Positions 35,803-48,151 of a stretch of DNA of 64,000 bases are shown one piece after another. The position numbers were made by a program, and so were the translations under genes. Origin of the DNA: Nocardioides marinisabuli (GTDB lineage Bacteria > Actinomycetota > Actinomycetes > Propionibacteriales > Nocardioidaceae). The stretch is from the NCBI RefSeq assembly GCF_013466785.1, contig NZ_CP059163.1:558001-622000 (forward strand), read 5' to 3'. A model generated the notes under the pieces. The model did not search any database and was not told the origin of the DNA. It saw nothing but the letters and a program-made list of their open reading frames with translations. How positions within the stretch are numbered: position 1 is the first letter of the stretch; the number at the start of each line of letters is the position of its first letter.

Positions 35803-36915
35803 TCAGCGCAGCGGGAAGCTGCGCACCTTGCCGCCGGGCTTCTGGCCCGGTCCTCCCACCAGCACGTCCGTCGTGGCCCACAGCCGCCCTCCGGAGAGCT
35901 CGACGTCGCCGGGCATCACCACCTCGCGCCAGGACTCGGCCTTGGGCGATCCCGCCATGACCCGCGAGATCCGGTTCCTGAAGAGCTCGGCGACGTAGAT
36001 GGTGCCCTCGTCGTCGACCGCGAGACCGGTCGCGGACACGAGACCCTTCGCCACCCGGTCCGTGTCACCGGTGACGGGGTCCACCACGTACACCGAGCCG
36101 AGCCTGCCGACGCTGCCGTCCTCGGGTCCGCCGGGCAGGGACGAGACGTACAGCTGACCCTCGGGGCCGATCTCCACGTCGGTGGGCACGGCCTCGAAGT
36201 GGTAGTCCAGCCCGACCGTGCACCGGGGCAGCCCGATCGACTTGGCCCTGGCGCGGGTGATCTCGCTGACCGCCGGCGGGAGGACCGCCACGGTCGACAC
36301 CGTGCGACCTGTGATGGCCAGCACCGCGTTGGCGCCTGCGTCGGCCACGTAGGTCACCCCCGCCGCAGACGTCGTCGCGTACGGGTGGGTCTCGACCACA
36401 CCGGAGTGGGTGGCGGGTCCGACCTGCTGGGGGAGCTTCGCCGCACAGCGCTTCGTGATGCCCTGGAAGCCGTAGGACACGTCGGCGTCCGGGTTGTTCC
36501 TGCGCTCGTACTTGCCCAGGTCGGCCACGCCCCGGTCACGGCCCTCCGCATCGATCCGACGGATCTTGCCGACCTCGTTGTGACCGCGTGACACCGCGTA
36601 GGTCACCTCCTGGTCGTGAACCGAGACGGCGCCGATCTCACCGCCGCGGGCCACCGAGGCGATCACCTGCGCCTTCTTGCCGGGCAGGCGACGCATCAGC
36701 TGGCCGGCGAAGTTCTGCGACACGTAGACCGTGCCGCCCTCCCCCAGCGCGAGGCTGAGCGGGGTCGTGAGTCCGTGCACCACCGGACGGGTCGCGGGCG
36801 GGTCGCCCGCGGAGGTCCCGGCCGCGACCGGGGACAGCAACGAACCGGCCACCAGCGCGCAGGCGGTGACCGAGGCCGCGCCGGCAACAGCAGCGCAGCG
36901 GCGGATGAGAAGCAC
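35803..36915 (-). CDS. ScyD/ScyE-like secreted beta-propeller protein
   Basis: A 370-residue exported protein. The N-terminus (LLIRRCAAVAGAASV..., then an Ala-rich stretch) is a signal peptide, and the rest has NHL-like repeats such as LSLALGEGGTVYVSQNFAGQL and PTDVEIGPEGQLYVSSLPGG. ScyD/ScyE proteins are named from the scytonemin cluster, but the actinobacterial copies are not in that pathway and have no known reaction. GTG at 36915 is preferred because GGAGG precedes it by five bases. A GACAGTC palindrome lies just upstream. Confidence 0.75.
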   Translation of the reverse strand: MLLIRRCAAVAGAASVTACALVAGSLLSPVAAGTSAGDPPATRPVVHGLTTPLSLALGEGGTVYVSQNFAGQLMRRLPGKKAQVIASVARGGEIGAVSVHDQEVTYAVSRGHNEVGKIRRIDAEGRDRGVADLGKYERRNNPDADVSYGFQGITKRCAAKLPQQVGPATHSGVVETHPYATTSAAGVTYVADAGANAVLAITGRTVSTVAVLPPAVSEITRARAKSIGLPRCTVGLDYHFEAVPTDVEIGPEGQLYVSSLPGGPEDGSVGRLGSVYVVDPVTGDTDRVAKGLVSATGLAVDDEGTIYVAELFRNRISRVMAGSPKAESWREVVMPGDVELSGGRLWATTDVLVGGPGQKPGGKVRSFPLR

Positions 36916-36934
36916 GACGACCTCCAGGTAAAGA

Positions 36935-36951
36935 GACAGTCCTTGACTGTC
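36935..36951. promoter_or_regulatory. GACAGTC-CTT-GACTGTC palindrome
   Basis: A perfect seven-base inverted repeat with a three-base spacer, 20 bases upstream of the ScyD-like start. It may be an operator or a short leader hairpin. Confidence 0.35.
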
Positions 36952-37020
36952 GCTCTCCGGCGGCGCGACGCGCATGCCCCATCGTGATCATTTCCCGCCC
37001 ACCCGAACGGGCCAAGGGGG

Positions 37021-38022
37021 CTACCTCGGGTCGGCGTCGTACGCCGCCAGCAGCCGGTCGGCGGCGACGGTGGCGGGCAGCTCTCCGGCCAGCACGGCCG
37101 TGCGGATCTCGTCGCGGACCTCGCGCACCCCTGGCGAGAGCCGCAGGCGCTGGTCGAGCTCGTCACGCACCATCGCCCAGGTGAAGTCGAGCTGCTGCTC
37201 GGCGCGCTTGGAGAGCAGACCCTCGGCGCCCAGGTGGTCGCGGTGCGCCACCACCCGCTCCCACAGGTCGTCGACGCCGACGTCCTCCAGGCCCGAGCAG
37301 GTCACCACGGGCGGGGCCCACTCCCCCTTGCCCCGCACCATCCGCAGCGCGCCGGCGAGGTCGCGGGCCGCGGCGCGCGCCTCCTGCTCGCGGTCGCCGT
37401 CGGCCTTGTTGACCGCGATCACGTCGGCGATCTCGAGGATGCCCTTCTTGATGCCCTGCAGCTGGTCGCCGGTGCGGGCCAGGGTGAGGAAGAGGAAGGT
37501 GTCGACCATCCCGGCGACGGTGACCTCGGACTGGCCCACGCCGACGGTCTCGACGAGCACGACGTCGTACCCGGCCGCCTCGAGGACCGCCATCGCCTGC
37601 ACCGTGGCGCGGGCGACGCCGCCCAGGGTGCCGGCCGAGGGCGAGGGCCGGATGAAGGCGTCGGGGTCGGTGGCCAGGCGGCCCATCCGGGTCTTGTCAC
37701 CGAGCACCGACCCGCCGGTGCGCACGCTGGAGGGGTCGACGGCGAGCACGCCCACGCGGTGCCCGGCCGCGGTCAGCCGGGTGCCGAGCGCCTCGATGAA
37801 GGTCGACTTGCCGACGCCGGGCACGCCCGAGATGCCCACCCGCACCACGTCGGCGCCGCCGGACTCCTCGGCCAGCGCCGTCAGCAGCTCGCGCGCCTGC
37901 AGCCGGTGCTGCGGGCGCGAGGACTCCACCAGGGTGATCGCCTGCGACACCGCCGCCCGACGGCCCTCGCGGATGCCGGCGACGAGCATGGCGACGCGGT
38001 CCTGCGCCTCTGGCCCCTGCAC
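37021..38022 (-). CDS. meaB: methylmalonyl-CoA mutase-associated GTPase MeaB
   Basis: A G3E-type GTPase chaperone that protects methylmalonyl-CoA mutase and gates cobalamin loading. The 333-residue protein has the P-loop GVPGVGKST (66-74), DPSS (switch-like), ETVGVGQSE and NKADGD for guanine recognition. It follows mutB by seven bases on the same strand, so the three genes form the operon mutA-mutB-meaB. Confidence 0.95.
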   Translation of the reverse strand: MQGPEAQDRVAMLVAGIREGRRAAVSQAITLVESSRPQHRLQARELLTALAEESGGADVVRVGISGVPGVGKSTFIEALGTRLTAAGHRVGVLAVDPSSVRTGGSVLGDKTRMGRLATDPDAFIRPSPSAGTLGGVARATVQAMAVLEAAGYDVVLVETVGVGQSEVTVAGMVDTFLFLTLARTGDQLQGIKKGILEIADVIAVNKADGDREQEARAAARDLAGALRMVRGKGEWAPPVVTCSGLEDVGVDDLWERVVAHRDHLGAEGLLSKRAEQQLDFTWAMVRDELDQRLRLSPGVREVRDEIRTAVLAGELPATVAADRLLAAYDADPR

Positions 38023-38029
38023 CTGCGAC

Positions 38030-40204
38030 CTAGTGCCCGAGCTGCTCGCGGAGCCCCGCCAGCAGCGACAGCGCCGACTCGGCGATGACGGTGCCGGGCA
38101 GGAACACCTCGGCGGCCCCCATCTCGCGCAGCGTCGGCACGTCGTCGGGCGGGATCACCCCGCCGATGACGACCATGATGTCGGGGCGGCCCTGCTCGGC
38201 CAGCGCCGCGCGCAGCGCCGGGAGCAGCGTGAGGTGGCCGGCGGCCAGCGAGCTGACGCCGACGATGTGCACGTCGGCGTCGACGGCCTGCTGGGCAACC
38301 TCCTCGGGCGTGGAGAACAGCGGCCCCACGTCGACGTCGAAGCCCATGTCGGCGAAGGCCGAGACGATCACCTTCTGGCCGCGGTCGTGGCCGTCCTGGC
38401 CCATCTTGGCGACCAGGATGCGCGGGCGGCGCCCCTCGGCCTCCTCGAACTCCTCGGTGGCCTCGAGCACCTGGGTGACCAGGCTGCCGCCCTCGCCGGC
38501 GCTGGCGGACTCGTCGCGGAACACGCCGCTGATCGTACGGATCACGGCCTGGTGGCGGCCGTACACCTTCTCCAGCGCGTCGGAGATCTCGCCGACGGTG
38601 GCCTTCGCGCGCGCCGCGTCGACGGCCAGCGCGAGCAGGTTGCCGTCGAGCGAGCCCTTGCTGGGGCCCTGCTCGGCCGAGCGGGTCAGCGCCTCCAGCG
38701 TGCGCCGCACCTCGTCGTCGTCGCGCTCGGCGCGCAGGCGCTCGAGCTTGGCGACCTGCTGGCGGTAGACGTCGTCGTTGTCGACGCGCAGCACGTCGAG
38801 CTTGTCCTCGGCGGCCAGGCGGTAGGTGTTGACGCCGATCAGCTTCTGCGCGCCCGAGTCGAGGCGGGCCTGGGTGCGGGCGGCCGCCTCCTCGATGCGC
38901 ATCTTCGGGATGCCCTGCTCGATCGCCTTGGCCATGCCGCCGGCCTTCTCGGCCTCCTGGATGTGCGCCCAGGCGCGCTCGGCGAGGTCGTGGGTGAGCC
39001 GCTCGACGTAGTAGGAGCCGGCCCAGGGGTCGATGGTGCCGGTGGTGCCGCTCTCCTGCTGCAGCAGCAGCTGGGTGTTGCGCGCGATGCGCGCCGAGAA
39101 GTCGGTCGGCAGAGCGATCGCCTCGTCGAGGGCGTTGGTGTGCAGCGACTGGGTGTGGCCCTGGGTGGAGGCCATCGCCTCGATGCAGGTGCGCTGGACG
39201 TTGTTGAAGACGTCCTGCGCGGTCAGGCTCCAGCCGGAGGTCTGCGAGTGCGTGCGCAGCGAGAGCGACTTGGGGTTCTGCGGGTCGAACTGGCGCACCA
39301 GCCGCGCCCACAGCGCCCGGGCCGCGCGCATCTTGGCGACCTCCATGTAGAAGTTCATCCCGATCGCCCAGAAGAACGACAGGCGCGGGGCGAACTGGTC
39401 GATCGTCATCCCGGTCCCGAGGCCCGCGCGGATGTACTCGACGCCGTCGGCCAGCGTGTAGGCCAGCTCCAGGTCGTTCGTCGCCCCGGCCTCCTGGATG
39501 TGGTAGCCGGAGATCGAGATCGAGTTGAAGCGCGGCATCTTCGCGGAGGTGTAGCTGAAGATGTCGGAGATGATCCGCATCGACGGCGCCGGCGGGTAGA
39601 TGTAGGTGTTGCGGACCATGAACTCCTTGAGGATGTCGTTCTGGATGGTCCCCGCGAGCTGCTCCGGCTTCACCCCCTGCTCCTCGGCCGCCGCGATGTA
39701 GAGCGCCAGCACCGGCAGCACGGCGCCGTTCATGGTCATCGACACCGACATCTTGTCCAGCGGGATGCCGTCGAAGAGGGTGCGGGCGTCGTAGATCGAG
39801 TCGATCGCCACGCCGGCCATGCCGACGTCGCCGCGCACCCGCGGGTGGTCGGAGTCGTAGCCGCGGTGGGTGGCCAGGTCGAAGGCGACCGACAGGCCCT
39901 TCTGGCCGGCCGCGAGGTTGCGCCGGTAGAACGCGTTGGACTCCTCGGCGGTGGAGAAGCCGGCGTACTGGCGCACCGTCCACGGCTGGGTCGTGTACAT
40001 CGTCGGGTAGGGCCCGCGCAGGAACGGGCTCAGCCCGGGCAGCGTGTCGAGCGCGTCGAGGCCCTCGACGTCCTCGGGCCCGTACGACGTCTTGATCTGG
40101 ATGCCCTCGGGGGCGGTCCACAGGTCGTGGGCCGGGGTGCCGGTCGACGGCGCGGGGCCGTCGCCGACCAGGGGCAGGCCGCGGAAGGACTTCGGGATGC
40201 TCAT
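38030..40204 (-). CDS. mutB: methylmalonyl-CoA mutase, large (catalytic) subunit
   Basis: Adenosylcobalamin enzyme that interconverts methylmalonyl-CoA and succinyl-CoA, linking propionate/odd-chain acids to the TCA cycle. It is 724 residues: a substrate TIM barrel ([25 protein letters not shown]) and a C-terminal B12 domain with the cobalt-ligand motif DGHDRG (His606). ATGA overlap with mutA couples expression and fits 1:1 assembly. Confidence 0.97.
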   Translation of the reverse strand: MSIPKSFRGLPLVGDGPAPSTGTPAHDLWTAPEGIQIKTSYGPEDVEGLDALDTLPGLSPFLRGPYPTMYTTQPWTVRQYAGFSTAEESNAFYRRNLAAGQKGLSVAFDLATHRGYDSDHPRVRGDVGMAGVAIDSIYDARTLFDGIPLDKMSVSMTMNGAVLPVLALYIAAAEEQGVKPEQLAGTIQNDILKEFMVRNTYIYPPAPSMRIISDIFSYTSAKMPRFNSISISGYHIQEAGATNDLELAYTLADGVEYIRAGLGTGMTIDQFAPRLSFFWAIGMNFYMEVAKMRAARALWARLVRQFDPQNPKSLSLRTHSQTSGWSLTAQDVFNNVQRTCIEAMASTQGHTQSLHTNALDEAIALPTDFSARIARNTQLLLQQESGTTGTIDPWAGSYYVERLTHDLAERAWAHIQEAEKAGGMAKAIEQGIPKMRIEEAAARTQARLDSGAQKLIGVNTYRLAAEDKLDVLRVDNDDVYRQQVAKLERLRAERDDDEVRRTLEALTRSAEQGPSKGSLDGNLLALAVDAARAKATVGEISDALEKVYGRHQAVIRTISGVFRDESASAGEGGSLVTQVLEATEEFEEAEGRRPRILVAKMGQDGHDRGQKVIVSAFADMGFDVDVGPLFSTPEEVAQQAVDADVHIVGVSSLAAGHLTLLPALRAALAEQGRPDIMVVIGGVIPPDDVPTLREMGAAEVFLPGTVIAESALSLLAGLREQLGH

Positions 40205-41958
40205 GCCAGCGCCTCTCGGGTGCGGGTCAGGAAGGCGAGGGCGTCGACGCCCATCGCGCAGGAGTCGTCGGCCCACTCGCGCGGCTTGCCGGCGACCACC
40301 ACGTGCGTGGCGCCCGCGGCGCGCAGCGCCTCGGCGGCGCCCTGGCCCCACTCGTCGTACGCCGCGTCGGCGCCGGCGAGGCAGACCACGGTGTGGCCGT
40401 CGTGGGCGGCCACGAGGTCCTCGGGCCCCTCGGTCGGGCCGGCCACGTCGACACCCACCCCGCCGGCGGCCAGCAGGTTGGTGGCAAAGGTGGCGCGGGC
40501 GGTGTGCGCGGCGACCGGGCCCAGGGTGGCCAGCAGCACGCGGGCGGCCGGGGGCTCGTCGCGCATCGCCTCGAAGGCCTGGCCGTAGGAGCGCACGCCC
40601 GACCAGCCGTCGTACGGCTCGCGCTCGGGCAGCTCCTCGGCGAGGTTCGGGAACTCGGTCAGGCCGGTCAGCGGGCGCTCACGGGTGGCGACCTGCTGGT
40701 CGCGGCGCTCGACGGTGCGGGCCACCATCTCCTCCAGCGCCGCCTCGTCGGGGCCCTCGGGGGTGTCGAGGCGGCCCAGCACCTCCCACGCGGCGACGGC
40801 CAGGTCGTCGGTGAGCTTCTCGACGGCGTACGAGCCGCCGGCCGGGTCGGCGACGTGGGCCACGTGGGCCTCGTCGATGAGCAGGTGGGAGGTGTTGCGC
40901 GCGATCCGGCGACCGAACGCGTCGGGGCGACCGAGCGGGGCGTCGAAGGGCAGCACGGTCACGGAGTCGGCGCCGCCGACACCGGCGGCGAAGGCGGCCA
41001 CGGTGGTGCGCAGCATGTTCACCCAAGGGTCGTAGCGGCTCATCATCGGCCGGCTCGTGACCGCGTGCAGCCGCTGGGCGACGACGCCGGGCGTGGCGCC
41101 GCTGAGCTCGAGCACCCGGGCCCAGAGCCGGCGCGCCGCGCGGAGCTTGGCGATCGAGGCGAACTGCTCGTCGGTCACCGCGAGGCGCAGCTCGACGAGG
41201 CCGGCGGCGTCGTCGACGCCCATGCCGGCCTCGGTCAGCACCCGCAGCGCCCGGGCCCCGGCGGCCATCGCCCAGCCGAGCTCCTGGGCGTCGGAGGCGC
41301 CGCGGTCGTGCACGCGGGTGCCGTCGACGACGACGCCGAGCATGCCGCGCTCGGCGGCCAGCCGCGCGACCGCGACCAGGTCGTCGGCCGGCGCGGTGGC
41401 GCTGACGCCGAGGTTGGTGCCGGCCGCGAGGTCGGTGTCGCCGGCGTGGGCCAGGAAGGCCTCGGCCACCGCCCCCGGGGCGGTGGGCGCGTCGAGCACG
41501 ACGGGCGCGAGGTCGATCAGCACGCCCTCGAGCAGCACCGCCAGGTCGGTCTCGGCGTCGGCCTCCACCCAGACCGAGGTGACGCCGCCCTCCAGGTCGA
41601 CCAGCAACGCCTCGTTGCCGGCCTTCGCCGGCCCGGCGGCCAGGTGGGCCCGCACGTCCCAGTCACCGGCCCGCGCCGGCCGGCCCGCGGTGAGCAGGTC
41701 GTCGAGGAGCGAGGCGGTGCCGAGCGGGGTGACCGGGATGTCGTCGAGGGTGGTGCGCGTCAGCTTCTCCCAGACCAGCGAGTCGGGGTCCTCCTCGCGC
41801 ATCCGGCGCGACTTGCGCAGCACCGCCGCCGTCGCCTTCTCCCAGTCGGCCGGCTGCCAGTCGTCGTCGGGTCCGAGCAGCTCGAGCGAGCCCTGCTCCG
41901 GTTCCAGGCCGGTGGGCTCGTCGAGTCCGCCCTCCACGGCGCCTTCGGGTGAGGTCAT
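40201..41958 (-). CDS. mutA: methylmalonyl-CoA mutase, small subunit
   Basis: The 585-residue non-catalytic partner of MutB. It shares the barrel fold ([32 protein letters not shown]) but its C-terminal domain lacks the DxHxxG cobalamin motif, as is usual for the small subunit. ATG at 41958 sits seven bases after TAGGGT, a probable leaderless promoter; longer in-frame starts would read through the repeat-rich intergenic region. First gene of the operon. Confidence 0.95.
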   Translation of the reverse strand: MTSPEGAVEGGLDEPTGLEPEQGSLELLGPDDDWQPADWEKATAAVLRKSRRMREEDPDSLVWEKLTRTTLDDIPVTPLGTASLLDDLLTAGRPARAGDWDVRAHLAAGPAKAGNEALLVDLEGGVTSVWVEADAETDLAVLLEGVLIDLAPVVLDAPTAPGAVAEAFLAHAGDTDLAAGTNLGVSATAPADDLVAVARLAAERGMLGVVVDGTRVHDRGASDAQELGWAMAAGARALRVLTEAGMGVDDAAGLVELRLAVTDEQFASIAKLRAARRLWARVLELSGATPGVVAQRLHAVTSRPMMSRYDPWVNMLRTTVAAFAAGVGGADSVTVLPFDAPLGRPDAFGRRIARNTSHLLIDEAHVAHVADPAGGSYAVEKLTDDLAVAAWEVLGRLDTPEGPDEAALEEMVARTVERRDQQVATRERPLTGLTEFPNLAEELPEREPYDGWSGVRSYGQAFEAMRDEPPAARVLLATLGPVAAHTARATFATNLLAAGGVGVDVAGPTEGPEDLVAAHDGHTVVCLAGADAAYDEWGQGAAEALRAAGATHVVVAGKPREWADDSCAMGVDALAFLTRTREALA

Positions 41959-41965
41959 GGAGCGA

Positions 41966-41971
41966 ACCCTA
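41966..41971 (-). promoter_or_regulatory. -10 box of mutA operon (leaderless)
   Basis: TAGGGT ends seven bases before the mutA ATG, with no intervening ribosome site. Confidence 0.45.
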
Positions 41972-42060
41972 GGAGCCGAGCGTGGCGTCGGCCACAGAGT
42001 GTGATGTTTTCCGCGCCGGACGGACGCGGCAGCGGGTCGCGGCGCGGGGTCGGGCCACAG

Positions 42061-42113
42061 AGTGGTCACTGGTTGCAGCCCGCCGGCCCTCGGAGCTGCA
42101 ACCAGTGACCACT
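42061..42113. repeat. perfect 18-bp inverted repeat
   Basis: AGTGGTCACTGGTTGCAG (42061-42078) is followed after 17 bases by its exact reverse complement (42096-42113). GCCACAGAGTG occurs just before it and again about 60 bases upstream, and TGTCAGACGA is duplicated at 42118 and 42131. It lies just beyond the end of the AbiEi/DUF559-like gene and upstream of mutA. Confidence 0.85.
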
Positions 42114-42132
42114 GTGTTGTCAGACGACAGTG

Positions 42133-43050
42133 TCAGACGAGGTCCGGCCGCCAGCGGGCCATCAGCGCGCTCGACCCCGCCGCGCTGAAGAGGGAGCCGC
42201 GCAGGAGCTCGTGCCACGCCCGGACCCGTCCCGGGTCGTGCTCGCGACCCAACGCCTCGTCCGCGTCGCGCAGGATGCCGACGGCTCGGTTGAGCACATC
42301 GCCGGACGTGTAGCCGTTGCGACGCCACCCGGCCGCGCCGAGTCGTCGCTCGCGCCGCCGGTCGTCGCCGTACTGGCCCGCCTCCCGGTGGCCTTCCCCG
42401 TCGTACTCCTGCAGGGTGCGGCTGCCCAGCACCCACAGGTCACCGCGGGCCACGAAGCCACGCCTGGCGTCGCGCACCTCGTGCTGGCTGGTGACCGGGA
42501 CGTCGCAGACGACGTGGAGCACCCTGAGCATGCTCTCCCACGCGGACTCCGACGCAGGGTCGGCGAGGTCGAGGGCCCGGTGCAAGCGGGGCGAGCCCCG
42601 TCGGCGCCGCGCCGCCACCTCGATCTCCTCACGCGTCGTCCCCTCCCTGAGCGCGGCATCGGCGAGGACGACCAGGTCGAGCACGCCCAGGTCGCGGGCG
42701 CACGTCACCAACGTGGTGGCGGGCGGCGTCACCCGCAGGCCCTCGACGACCAGGACCGGCGGCGGGGTCGGGTGCCGCGTCATGTGCAGCTGCGGACGGC
42801 GTACCCGCGGCTGCCCTCGCCCCGTCGCCACGAAGACCGGCCTGAGGGGTGGCAGCGGCGGCAACCACCACCCGTGGACGGCTGCTGCCGTCAGGTGGCT
42901 GAAGGCGACGGAGTCGTCGAGCACCTGCTGCCAGGCCAGCAGGTCGGCCCACTGGTCCTGGCTGTCGGTGCGACGGTGCAGGCCGTACCCCAGCCGCTCC
43001 CAGTCCCTGGACCGGACATGACCCACGAGCACGTGACCGTCGTCCACCAC
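42133..43050 (-). CDS. AbiEi-like / DUF559 endonuclease-fold protein
   Basis: About 305 residues from GTG at 43050, which has GCAGGAGA ten bases upstream (ATG at 43143 is the longest alternative). The N-terminal half resembles the AbiEi antitoxin-type region (DSVAFSHLTAAAVHGWW; GLRVTPPATTLVTCARDLG). The C-terminal part has a DUF559/Vsr-like PD-(D/E)xK outline: DLWVLGSRTLQEYDGEGH with a basic helix and LGAAGWRRNGYTSGDV. No AbiEii toxin adjoins it, so it is an orphan of uncertain role. A paralogue of the same architecture lies at 58220-59173. Confidence 0.68.
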   Translation of the reverse strand: MVDDGHVLVGHVRSRDWERLGYGLHRRTDSQDQWADLLAWQQVLDDSVAFSHLTAAAVHGWWLPPLPPLRPVFVATGRGQPRVRRPQLHMTRHPTPPPVLVVEGLRVTPPATTLVTCARDLGVLDLVVLADAALREGTTREEIEVAARRRRGSPRLHRALDLADPASESAWESMLRVLHVVCDVPVTSQHEVRDARRGFVARGDLWVLGSRTLQEYDGEGHREAGQYGDDRRRERRLGAAGWRRNGYTSGDVLNRAVGILRDADEALGREHDPGRVRAWHELLRGSLFSAAGSSALMARWRPDLV

Positions 43051-43218
43051 GAGCAGACTGTCTCCTGCACGCGCACACGTGCGCGCCCGCGCAGCCCGGC
43101 ACTGGGGACGGGCAGGGCGCGAGGCGCACCTGTGCACGACCATCGGCCCCGGGCACAGTTCGCCCTGCTGTCACCTCCAGGTCGCCCCGGGGCCAGGGAG
43201 CGGGGCCAGGGTGGCGCC

Positions 43219-44286
43219 ATGCGGATCCTGCTGGTGACCGAGACCTTCTTCCCGGCGAGCGACGCGACCACCACGACCGTCAAGGCGCTGGCCGACGGGC
43301 TGATCGACCGCGGTCACGAGGTGCGGTTCGTGGCGCCGGCGCCGGGGCTGGGGTGCTACCGCGGGAGCGCGGTGGTGCGGATCAGCCCGCTGGCCCAGCC
43401 CGGGGCGCAGGTGCGCGCCGCCGTCGACGCCTTCCGGCCCGACGTGGTGGTGGCGACCAGCCCCGCCACGACGCCCGGCGGCCTGGGACGCAAGGCGCTC
43501 AAGCACTGCCGTGCGACGGGGGTGCGCAGCGTGGTGCTGCAGCAGCAGCCGGTGCCCGACCTGGCGTGGGACTACTGGCGCACCCGGGTCGCCGAGCGCG
43601 CCGACGCCGTCGTCGTCACCGCGAGGTGGATGTCGGCGCACCTGGAGGCGCTGGGGGTGCGCACCACCACCTGGCTGCCCGGGGTCGACACCGACGCCTT
43701 CACCCCCGCCCTGCGCGACGAGTGGCTGCACCGGCACTGGTCACGTGCGTCGTCGAAGGACGGCCCGCTGGTGGTGGTCGGGTTCGTGGGCAGCCTCCAC
43801 AAGCGCCATGGCGTACGCCGGTTGGCGGCGCTGGCGCAGGTGCCGGGCATCCGCCCGGTCGTCGTCGGCGAGGGCCCGCAGCGCGAGTGGCTGCAGTCGC
43901 GGCTGCCGGGCGCCCGCTTCACCGGGGTCCTGGGCAGCGGCGACCTGGCCGTGGCGCTGGCCAGCACCGACGTGGTGGTCCACCCCGGCGAGCACGAGAC
44001 CTGCTCGCACGTGCTGCGCGAGGCGGGCGCCAGCGGCGTACCGGTGGTGGGGCCGCGGGCCGGCGGTGCCCGCGAGGTGGTGCGCCACCTCGAGACCGGG
44101 CTGCTGCACGAGCCCGGCGACGCGCACGCGCTGGCGCGGGCGGTGGCCGCCGTGGCCGGCGACCCCCGGCGCGCCCTCCTCGGCGAGCGGGGACGGGAGG
44201 TGGCGCTCGAGCGCACCTGGGCGGTGGCCGTCGACGAGCTGGAGGCGCTGCTGCGCCGGACGACGGGCGTCGTGACGGCCGGTTAG
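43219..44286 (+). CDS. GT4-family glycosyltransferase
   Basis: A 355-residue GT-B glycosyltransferase. The N-terminal donor-independent domain begins MRILLVTETFFPASDA, and the C-terminal domain has VVGEGPQREWL and HPGEHETCSHVLREAGASG, the E-x7-E donor motif of family GT4. It resembles PimB/MgtA-like mannosyltransferases, but the acceptor is not predictable. It has a TAG stop that lies within the DtxR-like box of the sdh operon. It is divergent from the AbiEi-like gene. Confidence 0.85.
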   Translation: MRILLVTETFFPASDATTTTVKALADGLIDRGHEVRFVAPAPGLGCYRGSAVVRISPLAQPGAQVRAAVDAFRPDVVVATSPATTPGGLGRKALKHCRATGVRSVVLQQQPVPDLAWDYWRTRVAERADAVVVTARWMSAHLEALGVRTTTWLPGVDTDAFTPALRDEWLHRHWSRASSKDGPLVVVGFVGSLHKRHGVRRLAALAQVPGIRPVVVGEGPQREWLQSRLPGARFTGVLGSGDLAVALASTDVVVHPGEHETCSHVLREAGASGVPVVGPRAGGAREVVRHLETGLLHEPGDAHALARAVAAVAGDPRRALLGERGREVALERTWAVAVDELEALLRRTTGVVTAG

Positions 44287-44301
44287 GGTACCCTCACTTA
44301 T
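44283..44301. promoter_or_regulatory. DtxR/IdeR-like iron box upstream of sdhCAB
   Basis: The 19-base site beginning TTAGGGTACCCTCACTTA matches the IdeR/DtxR consensus (TTAGGTTAGSCTAACCTAA) at about 14 of 19 positions and centres on the palindrome AGGGTACCCT. It lies 72 bases upstream of the sdhC start. Iron-linked control of this iron-rich complex would make sense. Confidence 0.45.
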
Positions 44302-44372
44302 TCCCTGCGCAAGCCGCAGAGGGGTATTTGTCACACTCCCGGGGGCCTGACGGCTCCGCGCCGGGAGGTACG

Positions 44373-45080
44373 GTGACCGACGTGGCAACCTCGACTCTCG
44401 TCAGAGGAGCGCGCGCTTCGCGCTCGACGATCACCCTCAAGATCCTGATGGCCGGCAGCGGAGCGCTGTTCATCCTCTACGTGCTCCTGCACATGTACGG
44501 CAACCTCAAGGCGTTCTCCGGGGAGAGCGCCTTCAACGAGTACGCCGAGCACCTGCGCGAGCTCGGTGAGCCGATGCTCCCCTACGCAGGCTTCCTGTGG
44601 CTGTTCCGCTCGGCGCTGATCATCGCGCTGGTGGTGCACGTCTACGCGGCGGTGACGCTGTGGAAGCGCGCCAAGGCCGCCCGACCGGTGCAGTACGAGG
44701 TGAACAAGTACAAGCACTCCTCGATCTCCTCGCGCACCATGCGCTGGGGCGGGCTGACGCTGCTGCTGTTCCTCGTGTGGCACCTGCTGAACTTCACGAT
44801 CGTCAAGGTCAACCCGACCGGTGGGGAGACCAACAACCCCTACCAGCTGATGGTCGACACCTTCGGCCTGTGGTGGATGACGCTCATCTACCTCGCCGCG
44901 ATGGTCGCGCTCGGCCTGCACCTGCACCACGGCACCTTCAGCGCCGCCCAGACCCTCGGCTGGACCAGCACCGCCGCCGCGCGCACCCGCGCCCGCACCC
45001 TGGGTTGGGTGCTGGCCGTGGTGATCGCCGGCGGCTTCTCGCTGGTCCCGCTCTTCACGCTCTTCGGCGTCATCGACTAA
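44373..45080 (+). CDS. sdhC: succinate dehydrogenase cytochrome b subunit
   Basis: The 235-residue membrane anchor of complex II, of the single-subunit b558 type with five membrane helices. Conserved haem/quinone-site His residues lie in [29 protein letters not shown] and [11 protein letters not shown] at 44373 has GGGAGGT a few bases upstream. Gene order C-A-B with no sdhD matches this anchor type. It passes electrons from SdhB to menaquinone. Confidence 0.93.
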   Translation: MTDVATSTLVRGARASRSTITLKILMAGSGALFILYVLLHMYGNLKAFSGESAFNEYAEHLRELGEPMLPYAGFLWLFRSALIIALVVHVYAAVTLWKRAKAARPVQYEVNKYKHSSISSRTMRWGGLTLLLFLVWHLLNFTIVKVNPTGGETNNPYQLMVDTFGLWWMTLIYLAAMVALGLHLHHGTFSAAQTLGWTSTAAARTRARTLGWVLAVVIAGGFSLVPLFTLFGVID

Positions 45081-45093
45081 GGGAGATCGACTC

Positions 45094-47117
<2,024 letters not shown>

Positions 47118-47121
<4 letters not shown>

Positions 47122-47861
47122 ACCTCACTCTCAAGATCTGGCGTCAGAAGGACGCCCAGTCGTCCGGCGCGATGCAGTCGTACGCCGTCGAGGGCATCTC
47201 GGAGGACATGTCGTTCCTGGAGATGCTCGACACGCTCAACGAGCAGCTCAACGAGCGCGGCGAGGAGCCGGTCGCCTTCGACCACGACTGCCGTGAGGGC
47301 ATCTGCGGCTCCTGCGACCTGATGATCAACGGCCAGGCGCACGGCCCGGAGGTCACCACGACCTGCCAGCTGCACATGCGCTCGTTCTCCGACGGCCAGA
47401 CGATCACGATCGAGCCGTGGCGCGCGGGTGCGTTCCCGGTCGTCAAGGACCTGATCGTCGACCGCTCCGCCTTCGACCGGATCATCCAGTCCGGCGGCTA
47501 CGTCTCGGTCAACACCGGCTCGGCCCCCGAGGCCAACTCGGTGCCGGCGCCGCGCGACAAGGCCATGCGTGCCTTCAACGTGGCCACCTGCATCGGCTGC
47601 GGCGCCTGCGTCGCCGCCTGCCCCAACGGCTCGGCCTCGCTGTTCCTCGGCGCCAAGATCACCCACCTCGGCGAGCTGCCGCAGGGCCAGCCGGAGCGGA
47701 TGAGCCGCGTGGCCGGGATGGTCGCCCAGCACGACGCCGAGGGCTTCGGCGGCTGCACCAACATCGGCGAGTGCGCCAGCGCCTGCCCCAAGGAGATCCC
47801 GCTCGACGTGATCTCGCAGCTCAACAAGGACCTGCGCGACGCCCTGCGCGCCGGGTACTGA
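47118..47861 (+). CDS. sdhB: succinate dehydrogenase iron-sulfur subunit
   Basis: A 247-residue electron-transfer subunit. The [2Fe-2S] ligands are Cys58, Cys63, Cys66 and Cys83; [14 protein letters not shown] and [14 protein letters not shown] carry the [4Fe-4S] and [3Fe-4S] clusters. GTG at 47118 overlaps the sdhA stop (GTGA). It completes the sdhCAB operon. Confidence 0.96.
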
Positions 47862-47870
47862 GCAGCAGCG

Positions 47871-48149
47871 CTACTCCTGACGCCCCGTCTGCCCGGCCTC
47901 CTCGGCCGGGGAGGCGGGGCGTTCGGCGTCCCGGACCGCGCGCAGCACCCGCAGCCCCCAGACGGTGAAGACCACGGCGAGCGCCACGTTGACGACGATC
48001 AGCGCGGTGTGGGCCACCCAGTAGCCCCCGGCGCGCTCCTCCCCCGCCGACCAGGCGTTCCAGAGGTTCCTCGCGAACATGGTCCAGCTGTAGTAGCCCC
48101 AGGCCGCGACGCCGAGCAGGAACCAGCCGTGCTTGCGCTCGAACCGCAT
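47871..48149 (-). CDS. SCO4848-family small membrane protein
   Basis: A 92-residue protein with two membrane helices (about 8-28 and 46-66), the HGWFLLGVAAWGYYSW start typical of SCO4848-like actinobacterial proteins, and a charged C-terminus. ATG at 48149 has GGAGGGG upstream. It is directly downstream of yihY and probably cotranscribed with it, and converges with sdhB. Function is unknown. Confidence 0.75.
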   Translation of the reverse strand: MRFERKHGWFLLGVAAWGYYSWTMFARNLWNAWSAGEERAGGYWVAHTALIVVNVALAVVFTVWGLRVLRAVRDAERPASPAEEAGQTGRQE

Positions 48150-48151
48150 CC

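Noticed and set aside
36974..40588. 1204-codon plus-strand frame opposite meaB-mutB
   Set aside because: Antisense shadow of two genes with clear motifs.
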